From assembly GCF_000972845.2 (NCBI RefSeq), contig NC_040018.1, positions 310,001 through 374,000 of the forward strand: 64,000 nt of DNA, read 5' to 3'. The notes under the pieces were generated by a model, which was given only the letters and a program-made list of their open reading frames with translations, had not been told where the DNA came from and did no database searches. A program made the position numbers and the translations under genes. The stretch comes from Larimichthys crocea. Its lineage: Eukaryota; Chordata; Actinopteri; Sciaenidae. Shown piece after piece: positions 22,901-35,594 of the stretch (the stretch's first letter is position 1; each line of letters starts with the position of its first letter).

Positions 22901-25246
22901 GCTAAACGGGAGAATAGATTGCTGTCACAGTTGGTAATTTCATGGCTTGATTGATTGCTGGCATATTGTATTGCTCATACTGAGGTGATTAATCCGTCTT
23001 TGCATAGTTCAAAACCTCCTGGCTCTGACTTGTTTGCCTTGCCAGCAACGCCGTCGAACGCAATTGTATGTCACTTTCCTTTTCATTCCATTATTCTTTT
23101 CTTAATTCCTCTCTAAATATCCTCGTCTTCACTGATGTCTGTGAATGTGTGACCGGACATCTGTGAGCGAACGTGCACGCGTGTGAGTGAGCGAGTGTTA
23201 TTAACCTTGCATTGTTTACTCAGCCTTACATATATGCATGAGTTGGCAGTCCTTAATTCCACACTGATAAAAACCATTTAAAATTTCAGACAGAAAATGA
23301 AACCTGTCAAAAATGTACACAATTGAAATTTGTTAAATTAATGAGATGAAAAGAATATGAAAGGGCGGCAGCAGGTAGACCAGATGACGAGGTCAATGGG
23401 AGACACTATAAAGCTGATTATGATTGATGATGACAGATTGGAACATTTGTGCATGCAGAGGACAATTAATTGGAAAATTAGTAACCACGGTTAAATAATT
23501 TGTAGTCAACAAACAATGTGCACATATCTATTTTATGAGAATTCTGATATTCTGAGTGGAAAATACCATACCTCTTATACGCAGACCTCTTGTTTGAATA
23601 TTTAATGTTATTTTTTTTTTCTCCCCCATTTTTCTATAAAAATGATAATAGTATCATATAAATGGAAAAGCAGTCCGGTGATGCTGGAAAGCATGCATTG
23701 TACACTCTGTAATTACATACACTCACATCCTGGGAGGCATGTTTAAAGATGCAGATTGAGTGTTCAACAGATGACTTCCATGGCTGTCGATTTTATTTTC
23801 TCATAGGATGCCATGCAATAATCTACAGGTCAGAGCACATTTTCATAAATAACCCGGTTCAAGATATTGTAACAGCTAGGCATGATATTGCAAATTCCTC
23901 CCTAAGATTGCGGAGTTCAAAAAATAATTGGACATCCAGGCAGTCATTTAGCTTAATCAGTTTCCCCTGAAAATTCTTGCGTGCTGCATGTAGCTGCTGC
24001 TTTATACTGCTGGCTCTTCCCGGGAAGAGGAGAGACAGAGAAATGATTTTTTTCAATCTCTGTATAACAAGAAAATTAAGAGGGGTAAACCACAAACATC
24101 TCAAATATAAGAGAGATGCACACTAAACTGCTGGATATGTATATATTTTCAATAAACACACAAAAAAAGACTTTCTTTCTCGAAGTTCAGGGATCAAACT
24201 CTGATCTTTTCAACTTATTGTAAAAAGGCCTTATGGACAAAGGACCTGAAGACAGAAGTCTAAAAATAGAATCAAGTGAATTCATTTCTCTCTTCAGCTA
24301 TGCAGGCGTAGGGTCATTAACATAGACATGGCTTAAATTCTAGATAATTTGTTATTCCCAAATTGCAACACATGGTTAAGTGTCTTGGTGGGACTTTGAT
24401 GCCCAGAGCATGTCCTCCCCGTGTCTGGCAGAATGTCAGGATCAGAGTCATGGACAGCAACAGGAGGCAGTATGCAAATATGAATCCACATGGGTTTTAA
24501 AACCTCCCAAAAAGAAGAACAAATCAGCTTTTCCTCATATCCATCACACAGGTGAGCATACATAACAAACTACATGCACACAGTTAAAAAAAGTAATGGA
24601 TCAAACTGTGTTTATTTAAAGCCACAAACACTTTATAGAAGCTTTTTCAATGTGTAATTGTGTGAGACCTCGCATTTTAGGTGGTTGAAGCCAGCATGTA
24701 ACATGTTTTGACAAAGGATTGGCACCATACACTATGCTATAATTAAAGTCTGAACTCAGAGTTTTTTTGTTCTAACTTGAATTACCCTGCAAGAATACTG
24801 ACCTGCCACTCATTGTGTCTGCAGTTTTACTGAAGAAAAAAAAAGCAAACCCAAATATTTGGATGTGTACCTGCAGCCATGATTGTAAAAGGAGCTGCAT
24901 GTGGTTGACACATTTAACAGAACCAGCTTGAAAGGTTGTGTGGCATTAAAAAAAAGAAAAAAACCTTACATTGAATGTGTAAATGGCATCCACCATTTGT
25001 CAAACTAAATTCTTAAGTAAATGTATTGAGTAACTCACAGTGAATTGAGTGAACATAGCAGTTCTGATACAGTCTATAGTAAGTTTCAGCTCTCATTGCT
25101 CTATGCAGGGTGTTTGTTAGTTTTGGTATGTGACTTCCACACACTACACGACTGTAGACGGAATGACAAGCAGTTGGCTTTTTATTAGAGTCTTAGCTGT
25201 GGTCAATTTAAGTGTGCATGCCACAGAAAACAGTGATAACTACTGT
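19919..25246. other. Long non-coding, repeat-poor stretch
   Basis: About 5.3 kb with few repeats: a purine-rich tract at about 20115-20172, two telomere-like CTAACCCTAACCC units near 21972, an A14-15 run at about 22356 and a T10 run at about 23610. Open frames stay below 103 codons. Stretches at 20480-20640 and 22780-23060 have homeodomain-type motifs and balanced composition, and could be conserved regulatory DNA. Confidence 0.35.
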
Positions 25247-25269
25247 AAAAAAAAAAAAAAAAAAAAAAA
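25247..25269. repeat. A23 homopolymer
   Basis: Uninterrupted run of 23 A. No LINE or SINE body is recognisable upstream, so I do not call it a retroposon tail. Confidence 0.95.
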
Positions 25270-26825
25270 TAGAAAGCTTGCTGGCAGTGAAAAGAAGGAA
25301 CGTGACAACAAGAATGCAAACAGGTTATATAAAATATGTATGACACATATCAAATACTTGTCTGACAGGTCCCAAGTGGCTCAGACATGTCAAGATTGAA
25401 TTATTACAAACCTTCTAATTCAATAAAAATCAGGAAAGCGCATCTGGGAAAGCCCTTCGGAATGTCCACAGAGGCCAAATCAGCCACAGATTCTCTCCTA
25501 ATGAGTGGTCAGCTTAAGCAACTGGAGCCTTAGCTGGAATTAAATAGAATTTACTATGACGTTAATCATCTCTGTTCCAACCAACACTTTAAATAGTTTG
25601 AAACAAATGTGCAAGGGCATACCAGCTCTAGCCATGTAGAACCATGTTTCCAATGAGTTACAATCATTTACAACTAAGTGGCAAAAGCTGAAACACTGTA
25701 TAGTTTGGATATTGTTTTTTTTGTTTTTTTTTTTTTTTTTAAATGGCAGTCACATACATTCTACACCCGGTAACTGGTTTAAGACATACAGTACAATACA
25801 ATATACAGTATGTTTAGGCAACTCATCTTTACCTAACATTCGGTTAGTTAGTCAAGTAAACCATTTGGTTAAAGGAATAGTTAGCACAGCAGCCCAAGTA
25901 ACAAAATCCACTCAGAGCTTCCAATGTGGTGATCACCTCACCTCAACACCAAGAAGTCATAAGCCAAAGGTGGTTGGTTCTACCTTGCTTTTTCTTGGCA
26001 GGGAATTAAACTGTAAGTAAGTAAGTGAGTAAGTGAGTAATTAAGTAAGTCTGTATGTCTGTCTATGTTCTCATGGCTTAAATAATTATAAATGCTGGGT
26101 TTTCTTTACCTTTCAGTCAGGCACTGACAAACAGTCTTTATGTTAAGGATGTTGGGTCACAATGATAGTGCTATCAAACTACTGATCAATTGCTCTGTAG
26201 AAAAGCAAATATGTATATTTCCCAAAATGCTTTAAAGTAAATTGTGGAAGCGATGACAACGATATAAGACACATACACGGATGACTTTTTGCCACACAAC
26301 GATTTAAAAGATGCATTAAATTGCCATATTTTACATCAGGACAATATGGGTCTCTTCCACCTCTGGTCCTCTAGACAGGTTAGTATGCCTTTCATAACAT
26401 TAGTAGTGGCACCGCTGTCTGCTTTTGGAAATGAACTAATTGAGGCTAAAGACAAGTAGTGACCCCTGTATACAGCTAGCCAATCAAGCAGTGGCTCATG
26501 CTGTTTTTCTAATTAGCCTCTGAAAAATACACTGAATTTCTAAGTGATGGCCAATGCACTGTGACTTAACCACGTGCCATTATTATTACAACAGGTGTAC
26601 TGCAGTTCTGCATGTGGTTTGTCCAATTGGTGTTGACGTACTCCAGCAGAAGCTGTAACCCAACTGGTGTGAGTAGGTAGGTACAATTAATGCCAAACAC
26701 AGTCTCTCTGTTTCATTCATATATAAAAGATTGTTTAACTTTTCTAACATAACATTGATAAATTAATACATTGATGTGTAATCAGAGGGCACCAAGTCAC
26801 ACAGACCACCAAGTATTTCACTGCA
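25270..26825. other. Non-coding with T-tract and GTAA microsatellite
   Basis: Contains a near-pure T tract (25715-25740, one G) and the GTAA tract listed separately. The 102-codon open frame (25712-26020) begins in the T tract and has no family resemblance. Confidence 0.4.
26013..26050 (+). repeat. (GTAA)n / (GTGA) microsatellite
   Basis: GTAAGTAAGTAAGTGAGTAAGTGAG... is an imperfect tetranucleotide tract, followed by a short degenerate GTCT-type tail. Confidence 0.85.
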
Positions 26826-26852
26826 CTTAGATGAAACTAAGTTTCATCTAAG
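26826..26852. repeat. Perfect 27-bp palindrome
   Basis: Arms CTTAGATGAAACT and AGTTTCATCTAAG (13 bp each) are exact reverse complements around a single A. Isolated, not part of a recognised element. Confidence 0.9.
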
Positions 26853-27254
26853 GTTTTCCCTTGATGTCCTCTAGCTGCTCTGCATCAGCTCTCTGTGATT
26901 TACAGTTCCTAATGGACAGTAAAATAAACAGTAAACTGCTGAAAATTATAGCTGCTGTTGTGTTATGTTAGCTCAGTTTATTAGCTGGGCTGCTCAACTG
27001 TGAGCTCAAAGCACCAGGGGAGTGTTAGCTTTTGCGCCACAGGCGTTTTGGACCACCAGGAAGAGGAGGTTTTCAGCCTTGAGATGCCAAGGAATGCTGA
27101 TGGGGAGCAGACCCAGTGTGGTGCCAGAACCAGAGCTGGGCAAGCAGACAATGTAATCAGTCCAACAGCATCTATGGACATAATGACAGGGAAATATAAT
27201 GAAATAAAAAGCTTAAATACAGACACCGAGCTGGGCTTCTTGCTCTTGACCTAG
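26853..27254. other. Non-coding left flank of the candidate LTR
   Basis: No gene is supported. The open frames on both strands at 26981-27254 mirror each other and have no family resemblance. Confidence 0.35.
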
Positions 27255-27847
27255 TGTTATGTCCCTGTCTAGGGTGTGGGGAAAGTAACACAACGAGTTG
27301 ACCAACACCTGTAAATAATCACAAACCAGTATTTTATTGCCACTTTGAAATACAATAAGACAACTACTAACACAGACTACAAATGAGAGAGCTATCTAAA
27401 CCCTACACCAAAAAAACAACCAAACAAAAAGACAATTACTCATCCTAACTCCCAAACTAACCAAAAACAGGACAAAGAGTGTATCAAAGGAAAAGGTAGT
27501 TCACTACTACTGTGTCCGTTCAAAACAAGGAATATTCATAAGTGAGGCACAAGTACAAAGCGAAATCAACTAAGGGTAACAAAGGGAAAACCAACAAGCA
27601 AAATCTCCATCTCCAGCTAAACCAATCACAAGGAGAAAATCCTTCCAAGACCAAACGGGGAGCGCTCTGCATTCCCAGCCAGGTTCCTGCAGTCTCTGGC
27701 ACAAGCAGGATCTTACACAGGGCTCACAATCAGCTAGATTGATAGCAGCTTGGGTCGGTCAGCCCCAAAGATCCTCAGACAAAACAGGAAATCACTGAGT
27801 CAAAAAGAAGAACAGACATGTTCAGCAGAAAATGGCTGGTCGTAACA
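27255..27847 (-). mobile_element. Candidate solo LTR (or similar inverted-end element)
   Basis: The segment starts TGTTATGTCC and ends GGTCGTAACA. The reverse complement of the end, TGTTACGACC, matches the start at 8 of 10, and both ends obey the TG...CA rule of LTRs. The flanking 5-mers are CCTAG and ACTAG (4 of 5 identical), consistent with an aged 5-bp integrase duplication. On the minus strand an AATAAA polyadenylation signal lies at 27333-27338, suggesting minus orientation. At 593 bp the size fits a retrotransposon LTR. There is no adjacent primer-binding site, polypurine tract or gag/pol coding, hence 'solo'. A MITE with short inverted ends is the alternative. I do not recognise the family. 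Confidence 0.4.
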
Positions 27848-29476
27848 ACTAGTAAGTAATATTAGCTGGCTATGTGTTGTGTTGTTGATGTTTGGCTGTT
27901 AGTATAACAGTGGTATCACACTCTGAAATACCTTTTCTTTGTAATGTTGCTTTAAAAAGTGGAAAGCAAGATTGTTTCTGCAAGGTGTTGATATAGATGA
28001 TATAACTATAATAAATCATGTTTTTCTACATAAGTGTCAGTAATTGCAGGCAGCCGAAACAACAACAATCAATGTTTCTGGGTCAAATCAGGCTGATTAC
28101 GAGGATTAATCAATCCACCATCATAGCCACAAATTCACTCAGTGACCAACAACAGTAGGCAACAAACGTTGATGTATTTATAAAATTATATTTGTCGGCA
28201 AGGCCACATGAAGCCTGAGTAAAATGTCTATGGTACAGTATATTGTATAGCTGTACTTGCTTATAATAAATAGCATTGAATCATGTTTATTTGATGAGCA
28301 TGGAAGCAGTTTTATTACAGTCAGTATTAATTCACAGTGGCTGTCATTGTTGACAAGAGGAAGGGTGGCAGTGACATCCATCAGTTTTTTTTGGGCAGCC
28401 TCAGAAAAGGAGAAAAGTAGTACCAGACAGATGATACAAGTATACAGTAGTACAAGAGATAAGTCAATGTTTCTTGATATAATAAATGTCTATCTATTGA
28501 TGAATAAATAATACAGCGGTTCTTAAGGATCCTTAATGTTTTACAGTGGATAATATCTGTGTTACTTTGATGTTTCTGAAAACGTTCTCGAAAGCTTCTC
28601 TCCGCTGAAGGGGTAATACTGCTTTGAAGGCTTTTTTTTTTTTTTTTTGTAAAAATGCAGCAGTGTCAAAGTGGGCATGATGTGATGCTGCAAGACTTGA
28701 CCACACGCATAGGAAGAAATCTGCCACTCTTGCACTTTTCTCCTTGTTACTTACCCCTGACCTGCTCTTAAAAAAAATATAGTCAGCAGCATTGCATCGC
28801 CTCTAATGATGTGTAATCACAGTGGTTTCCTGCATAATGCCTTCAATGTTCGGAGAGACCATCAAGCACCACCGATATCCAGGGACATTTTAGGCAGATG
28901 GTGATACTCTACTTCACTTAACAGAGAAAGCAAGATAAGACATATTTTCACGCCTCAATAAATAGACCATTGAATACATTCATGTCATGAATTTGCCTAA
29001 TTTCTTGATGATTTTATGCCACACTCTTGTGAATGGCATTGATTGATGTTTCTCCTCATGTGCTGTATGTATTCCATCATTTTGTTGAGAGGAGGGAGAG
29101 AAAAACATCAAAGTTATTCATGTCAATCTTCAAGCTATTTGGAAAAAAGTAATGGTGAGCAAGGCTGTTTGAAAACTCATCCATGTTTGCTGATGCTGAT
29201 TTCATTCTGCCTTGCACCACATTCCTGTTCAAAGCAACTGAAAGCAAAGTAGAGCCACAGATGAATTCAAATGGAGATGCAATTAAATGCAAAAAGACTG
29301 AAAATTTGACTACAGGGATGTTTATGTATTACAGCGACAGTGTCAAGACTTTTGACTACAGCCTACAAGTGAATGGGACCATCCTGAAACAGGGTAAAAT
29401 GGCCAATTAAAAAGTTATATAATTTCTGTGAGCACCATAACATGAACATGACTCTCTGGAGGGCAAAGTCTGTCTT
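27848..29476. other. Non-coding
   Basis: Holds a T17 run at 28632-28648 and otherwise single-copy-looking DNA. No open frame exceeds 84 codons. Confidence 0.4.
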
Positions 29477-29958
29477 TTACCACTTTAGTCCAGATCTAAC
29501 TACTTCGGCAACTGTTGAATGGAAGTGGTACATATATTCACGGCCCTCACTAGATGATTCCTAATTATGTTGACGATCTAACTTTCCATCTAAAGTCACC
29601 AACAGGCCAAAGTTTGCACACATCCAGTAAAAATCTGAACATCTACAAAATAAATTGACACAAAATTTGTACAGACTGTCATTGTTCCCAGACAATCCTC
29701 ATGACTTCACTGATCAGATTTTTCCTCTCTCACCGTGTCAGCAAATTTCAACATTTTATTTGTCCAGTACTTCAGTTTTTGGCTGAGAAACTAATGGCAA
29801 CCTCAGCTGTACTTTGGGTTCGGTAGTGTCTAGCAAATGGTAGAGAAATGACTTGAGGGAGGGTGAACATGTTATACCTGCTAGCATTGTCATTATGAGC
29901 ATATTAGCATGCTAATGTTAGTGAGCTGAGAGTATGTCTGTGGATTCGTAGCTTTGTT
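29477..29958 (+). repeat. High-copy teleost dispersed repeat, copy 1
   Basis: Begins CACTTTAGTCCAGATCTAAC, passes through TGACACAAAATTTGTACAGAC, GACTTCACTGATC and CAGCTGTACTTTGGGTT, and ends with ATACCTGCTAGCATTGTCATTATGAGCATATTAGCATGCTAATGTTAG. This order is that of a very common percomorph repeat ('..tagtccagactgaaatatctcaacaactattggatgg..gctagcattgtcattgtgagcatgttagcatgctaatgttagc..'). The left half is strongly diverged. A second copy with a better-kept left half lies at 40485-40740. Confidence 0.7.
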
Positions 29959-31430
29959 AAAAAAATAAATGTAAAAGCCTACAAATGAACTATTATGTGG
30001 CAATTTCATGAGAACAAAACAAGAGATTTCCATAAAACTCTAATAGATGTTGTTAAAAAAAAATAGTCCTTAATGCACCTGTTGGTTTACTGTGTCTACA
30101 AACTAAATACAATTATGTGGTTGGCTGCAGTGTAAAATCAGGTTGCTGTTTCAGGTTAGCAGTGCATTAATATGAATCAAGCAGCCAATGTGTGCTTGCT
30201 AGCAGCTGTTTGGGGCCCCAAGTGCAATCCTAAGCAGCACCCCAGTCTCCAACAAGTGCTAGCTGCAATGAGGTGCATCATAGTGACTTTTAATTTCCCT
30301 CTTCACCACATCATATTTGCAGTAGGCCAGGGAGGGAAAGAGAGGAAATAGATCCCCCCGATTATTTCCATCTATAATTTCTTATCTGGTGGTGTGCCTT
30401 CCTTCTGCCTTTCCTCTCTTCACTCCCACTCTCTCATCCCCGCCCCCCTGCAGGCCCTGCCTTTTACTCCCTGGGTGTGCCACCAATCTAGAAATTGAAT
30501 TTGAGGGGAGGAAATTAGAAAGGAGGGCATTTTCATTTCAATTTATCTTTCCAATGAGACAATTTTGATGTTAGGCCTTACAATATGAAACTCCGACATG
30601 CTTGATACCCTTCACCTTGTGACCTTGTCACCTACACGCCATTGCCACCCTTTAAACCCCTACCAGCCTCTCACTGTCTGCTCGCCCACCCCTTTAAAGA
30701 GCTCTACATCTTAAAAACAGTCCATTTCCAAGCCAAAGTGTGCCACCTGCTTTTGGCAGCTGGAAGCCCTGGCAAATGTAGATAAATGAACAGAGCCACC
30801 TGAGGGATTTTATGAATCTGCTGCTGCTTGGCAGATTTATTTGCTCTCCGCCACAGAGAGCTGCACTGGTAAGCACAGATTACGGTCTACAGCACAACTG
30901 CCCCTGCCCATTCTCCTGTCCTTACCCTCCGTGTGTCCACCCATAGAAGCACTGAGAGGTTGTTGACCCATAATTCATCAGTATTTTAAATTGTAAACTG
31001 CAGCCTTTGTGTTTTTCCATCTTCCTCCACCTCATTATTACAGCTCTGGAACAGATTGTGTGGTGCCCTTGGGAAGCTGTGAATATGTTTGCTTAGTGCC
31101 TGATCTAATCTTACATGATTATGCAGAAGGATATTTGAGTAAATCTTATAGAACTGTAATTAGATTTTTATCAAATGCACTGCTGTCCTGTACTATAGAG
31201 TATATGTATAGCTATATAGTGTCCTGCCTCACTCAAATTAATTAATAAATCTACTTTGGAAGACGTTGTAGTACAGGAGACAGGATTGATCGACTGCATC
31301 CTCTGGTCACACCTGCTTTACAGGGGCCTAACATGTTACAATAAAAAGGTATTCTGCATTGGAAATATCCACTGAAAAAGACATACCATGTCCTGAGAGC
31401 TGTGTCCAATGTTGCATATTTACAGTGTCA
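29959..31430. other. Repeat-poor stretch, candidate conserved non-coding DNA
   Basis: From about 30480 to 31240 the sequence is free of recognisable repeats and homopolymers. It has balanced composition and blocks such as TTTATGAATCTGCTGCTGCTTGG and ACTGTAATTAGATTTTTATC that look like vertebrate enhancer sequence. That is an impression only; conservation cannot be read from one sequence. No coding exon is supported. Confidence 0.25.
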
Positions 31431-31487
31431 CACACATATATGCGCGCGCGCGCACACACACACGCACACGCACACACACACACACAC
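31431..31487. repeat. Compound (CA)n/(TA)n/(CG)n microsatellite
   Basis: CACACATATATG, then GCGCGCGCGC, then CACACACACACGCACACGCACAC...: alternating purine-pyrimidine throughout, so with Z-DNA-forming potential. Confidence 0.9.
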
Positions 31488-32267
31488 TTGATGAATTAAG
31501 TGTGTGGCTGTAAATTGAACATACTCTAAATTACATTACAAATTCATTTAGACTGTAAAAAAGACAAGCATCAGCCAATAATAATTTATTAATCATGTTA
31601 TTATGTGTAAAACTCTCATTGACTGTCATTTATTTTGCACCTGAATGCAATTTAAGTGCCCTCTCCTGGCAAGTTTGAGCTGAGCCTTTTTTCCCCTTTT
31701 GTAAAGCCCTTTTTGAAATTAGGTCAAATTTCAGACACAATGCGCAGCAGTCAGTGAACTGTCTAGCTTTAAAGGGAGTTCAATCACTGGCGGAAACCTG
31801 GTGGCTCCAATATCTGTGGGCAGTTAGTCACCTCTATGGCTTTCCTGATGAAAATTATTAAACCCAACTTGGAGAAGAGGCTGAAAATATACAAAAATAC
31901 AGATATTATGTCAATGTTAGGACTTTTATTTTAATACAGAAACTATTTAGTCTCTCTTTACTGTGTGCATTGAATAAGTTAATCTGGTCATTTGAGGATT
32001 CGTTGCTGATGTCAGATATGTTCATATTTGCTCGTCTAATAGTCATGCCAATCATCATCAAGATCAAAAACTAAACAAGCAGATGTTCTGAAGTTCTGCT
32101 CGACCTAAACATCCCTGACAAGATTCAGAGTGTTCGTCAAATTTTCTACATCACATGATTCGTAGTCATCAGGTCAAATTTAAAATGTATTTATAGAGTT
32201 TTTGACAAACAGACTCGGAATTGTTTCCAAAAATCTAAAGTATGAACAAGGAAGTCACCAATTTAAA

Positions 32268-32269
<2 letters not shown>
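31488..32269. other. Non-coding with one CTCF-like motif
   Basis: Apart from the motif at 31656-31669, nothing is recognised. Confidence 0.4.
31656..31669 (-). promoter_or_regulatory. CTCF-like core motif
   Basis: The minus strand reads CCAGGAGAGGGCAC, matching the vertebrate CTCF core CCASYAGRKGGCRS at 13 of 14 positions (mismatch at position 5). It points away from the second match at 37.09 kb. Such matches occur by chance, so binding is inferred only. Confidence 0.35.

Positions 32270-32327
<58 letters not shown>
32270..32327 (+). repeat. (TG)29 microsatellite
   Basis: Pure dinucleotide run of 58 bp. The open frames crossing it on both strands (Cys-Val and His-Thr repeats) are products of the tract. 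Confidence 0.98.
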
Positions 32328-32328
<1 letters not shown>

Positions 32329-34346
32329 AATTGCAGCTGAGTGTGACAACACCAGGGGAGTATACAGGCAAAACAATTAAATTATGGGACAGCTGGGAAG
32401 GAAAAGGAAGGAAGGAAGGAAGGAAAACATTTTTTCTATTAAAAACATATGCAGTATTGTCAAAACTCAAAAGGTATTATGTTTTGCTTTTACAGTGTAG
32501 AAAATCATGTATGGATAAAACAGGGAAAAAACAATAAAACACTAAAATAGGTCAAATAATTTACAATAAAGCTGTATGCACACACAAAGCACTCTCTGCC
32601 TTTTTTTTTTAACATAAAACAAATTAGATTATTTTAAAAATATATAGATTAAATGTTCTTGTATCTTCAACTTTTAAATTGTGTAGACTAATTACTTTTC
32701 TGTGACCTTCTGTACAAGCTGTAATTTGCTTCCAAACAAAGCTTAGAACAATTGTTATGACATACTAGATACCAGTTAATAGGTACCATTTGCACAAAGC
32801 CAAAAATAGACTACAAGCTGCACACAAAAATAATATGAAGATAATTTTTCTAACCAGGATTATGTGACAACTGTTCCACCTGAATAGATAAGCTAACAGA
32901 GCTAAATGTTGTCTTGATTAAAAATCCTGAATACAGCGTGGGTTATGTCTGACAATCAAAACCTTTGTTGAAGCTGAGGTTTAGTTTATTAGACTTCATT
33001 GCATGTCTGGCTTATTTTTTTAAGTAACCCAGTAACAAACCCAGCTCTCCAGAGATGGATGTTTTCCCCCATTGTATGCAATGTCAAAAAGTGACTGGGC
33101 AACCCCTTGACATTTGTACCAATCCGTGCTTTATGCAATTTAAAAGTAGCCTATGTATACTGTTGTCCATTTTATCTCCAGTTGGTTTGATAAACGCACA
33201 AAAACTGTAGCATAGTGTCAGTGTCACAGCACAACTTCATACTGATGCAAATGCATCAGTGCTCCAGTTATACCAATATACAGTAGACCACTGTCCTTAA
33301 TCAAATTTAACTAAAGTATGTGTGTGTAAATGTTTAAGAATGCTACATCCTTTCTCCTCTTATCATGAACCGTCATGGAGGAAAAGCAAGAACACATTGC
33401 CACATTGGCTGAGCACACCCATGGGTGCATTTAATACTCTAATTAATTAATTGTACAGGGGGAGCAGTTAAACTAATATTGAATCAGACACTGGCTGAAG
33501 GCATAGCAGACACGGTGTGCAGTAAACTTCCCATTATACATTTACACATCTACTGTTCATACAGAGAAAGCATCATACTTATCTACCTTCAGACTGCCTT
33601 AACATCTTACTGGGGATTCACTTTTCATATTCCATTTTGCGAAAGAGCAAAACTGAAAGTCACTTTAATCTATGCAACTAAATGATGGTAATTATGGTCT
33701 CCCATCTTAGATCTTAGTCATTAATAATGTATGTGTACGTGTATTCTTTATCATAATCGCTTGAGAGATACAACACTTTTTGCTGCATTTATTGAGAATA
33801 TTTGGAGATCGGTCCAGTGCATATTGCTTTGTTTTTGTTACGGCAAAACAATAACAATAAAATGAATGTAGCTTTATTTCTCATCAGTTTCAATAAAACT
33901 GTAAATATGGTGTTGTACACAAGGGGTGTTTATTAAGTATAGCTGAACTAGGGGCATCTATGTGTAATATCAAACAACAAAGATAAATCGAGTGCTTTTG
34001 CAAAAATCAGACACAGCTCATGAAACAATTCTCACATAAATAAAAGAACACGTTAGCTCTGTCTGAAAAGGCAATAAATAGCATATGGTATTTCCTGAAG
34101 TAACAGTCCAGCTGGTACTGGAACACCACAATTTTCATTGGAGCTATTAACTCTGTGGAAGACAGGGAGGTGCAAAGAGGGTGTACCAGAATCCAGCCAA
34201 AGTCCTGCAATGGATGTTTGCTTCCTGCTCTCTGCTAGCTATTATTTTTGCTACTTTTTCCTACTTGTCTCAATTTACAGCACATTTAAGGAGGTTTCCT
34301 GTAACAGCTAAATCATTGGGAAGATAATATATAAAAACTCTTGGTT
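32328..34346. other. Non-coding, nothing recognised beyond a GGAA tract
   Basis: Contains (GGAA)n at about 32404-32426 and then 1.9 kb of AT-rich single-copy-looking DNA with CTAATTAATTAATTG at about 33440. No gene is supported. Confidence 0.4.
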
Positions 34347-34436
34347 GCTATTATCTACTATAACCCGCCTTCTGCTACCCACAACATTAACAGACCCAAA
34401 CTACTGACAGAATTGTACCCTGGACTACCCTACACT

Positions 34437-35594
34437 ATGCCTCGCTGCTCATCAGAATTGATGAAGTGCACAGACTGTCATAAATTGTTACAGAAGATTG
34501 GATATTCACACTCAGGAAGTCTTCTGAACTCGACGACAGTCTGACAGTGTCTTCTGCCTGCGAGTTAGTTCATCAGAATTCAACTCGACAAGATATAAAT
34601 GGACGGCTATCTCTAAATGACACCATAACTTTCCCAATACTCACTTGGGGAAAAAAAGTGAAGTCATCCACTATGAATGTGATTTCTACCTTCTGGGATA
34701 ATCTGGGCACTAAACCTAAAGAAGTGCAGGAAAGCAAAATCTATGGATTCGGCTTAGCCAACTTCAACCCTGGACATGTGGCAGACCAAAGTCAACCCCA
34801 ACATTGCAACTGGAAAACATGTTTAAAGCATTAAGAAATCTTGTTGGAAGACTATTGATGATATTATACAGAGTATTATGAAAAGTGCCAGCCGACAGAA
34901 AAGACAAAAAAAAAAGTTTCATGTGAAGAAATGAGGAAAAACAAAGAAGACCATTCAGCATGTAATTTGTGATGCCCCTACTGACACACACAGTGGTGAA
35001 ACAACTTCACATTGTTCTACATGTGGAGGCCAATGATGTATGCAGAGAGAAATCAGAAGGGCTAAAGCAGGATTTCACTGAACTGTTTAATTGTCGAGAC
35101 AAACAAAAAAAACTGAGTTTTTTTTAAATTTATGGGCCACTGGCATCACTCAACACAGGGATCAACAGGTTTGGCAAACTCTTGGGACTCAACAGAAGGC
35201 TCGGCAAAACCTGCGATATGAAATGGATCAGTTACATTGATAACTTCAATCTGTTCTGGGGACGTAGGAATCTTTTTATGGCAGATGGCCTCCACCTAAG
35301 CAGATTTAGAGTTGCAGCACTGATGGACCATTTTTGGTTCAGTCTGCGACACCCATCAGCAAGGCCTGAGATGATTCAGCCTGACACTTAGCAGCCTCGA
35401 TGTCAGTGTTGACAACCAGTGCATGGATCAGTCTCCTAATTGCTCCTCCCGTCCCTGCCTCACCCCTTTTGGGATTCACTGACAAAGTGGAAGCGCTGGT
35501 TAGTGCTGGCATTAAATTCCCCTCCAAGTCACAGCCACGTCATCTGCCTCCACCCCAACCATGCACATCCTGTAACACCAACCTTAGTTATTAA
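34437..35594 (+). pseudogene. Decayed LINE ORF1 with SGNH-esterase-like domain (CR1/L2/Rex1-type)
   Basis: Three frames carry consecutive pieces of one protein. The N-terminal piece starts at ATG 34437 with MPRCSSELMKCTDCHKLLQK, a Cys-pair motif typical of ORF1 in fish CR1-like LINEs. The middle piece (34547-34834) is in another frame. The third piece (about 35005-35390) contains HVEANDV (Asn-Asp codons 35032-35037, block III of SGNH hydrolases, normally G-x-N-D), then GPLASLNTGINRFGKLLGLN, IDNFNLFW and ADGLHLSRF (Asp..His, 35284-35295, block V catalytic residues). An in-frame TAA interrupts it at 35125-35127, and the block III glycine is Glu. Esterase domains in ORF1 are established for CR1-clade elements. 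No ORF2 endonuclease or reverse transcriptase follows. The copy is dead: frameshifts, stops, missing second ORF. Confidence 0.7.

Noticed and set aside
25247..25269. A23 run as a retroposon poly(A) tail
   Set aside because: No SINE, LINE or processed-gene body upstream and no target duplication seen.
32202..32537. 111-codon frame with Cys-Val repeats
   Set aside because: Translation of the TG microsatellite and its flanks.
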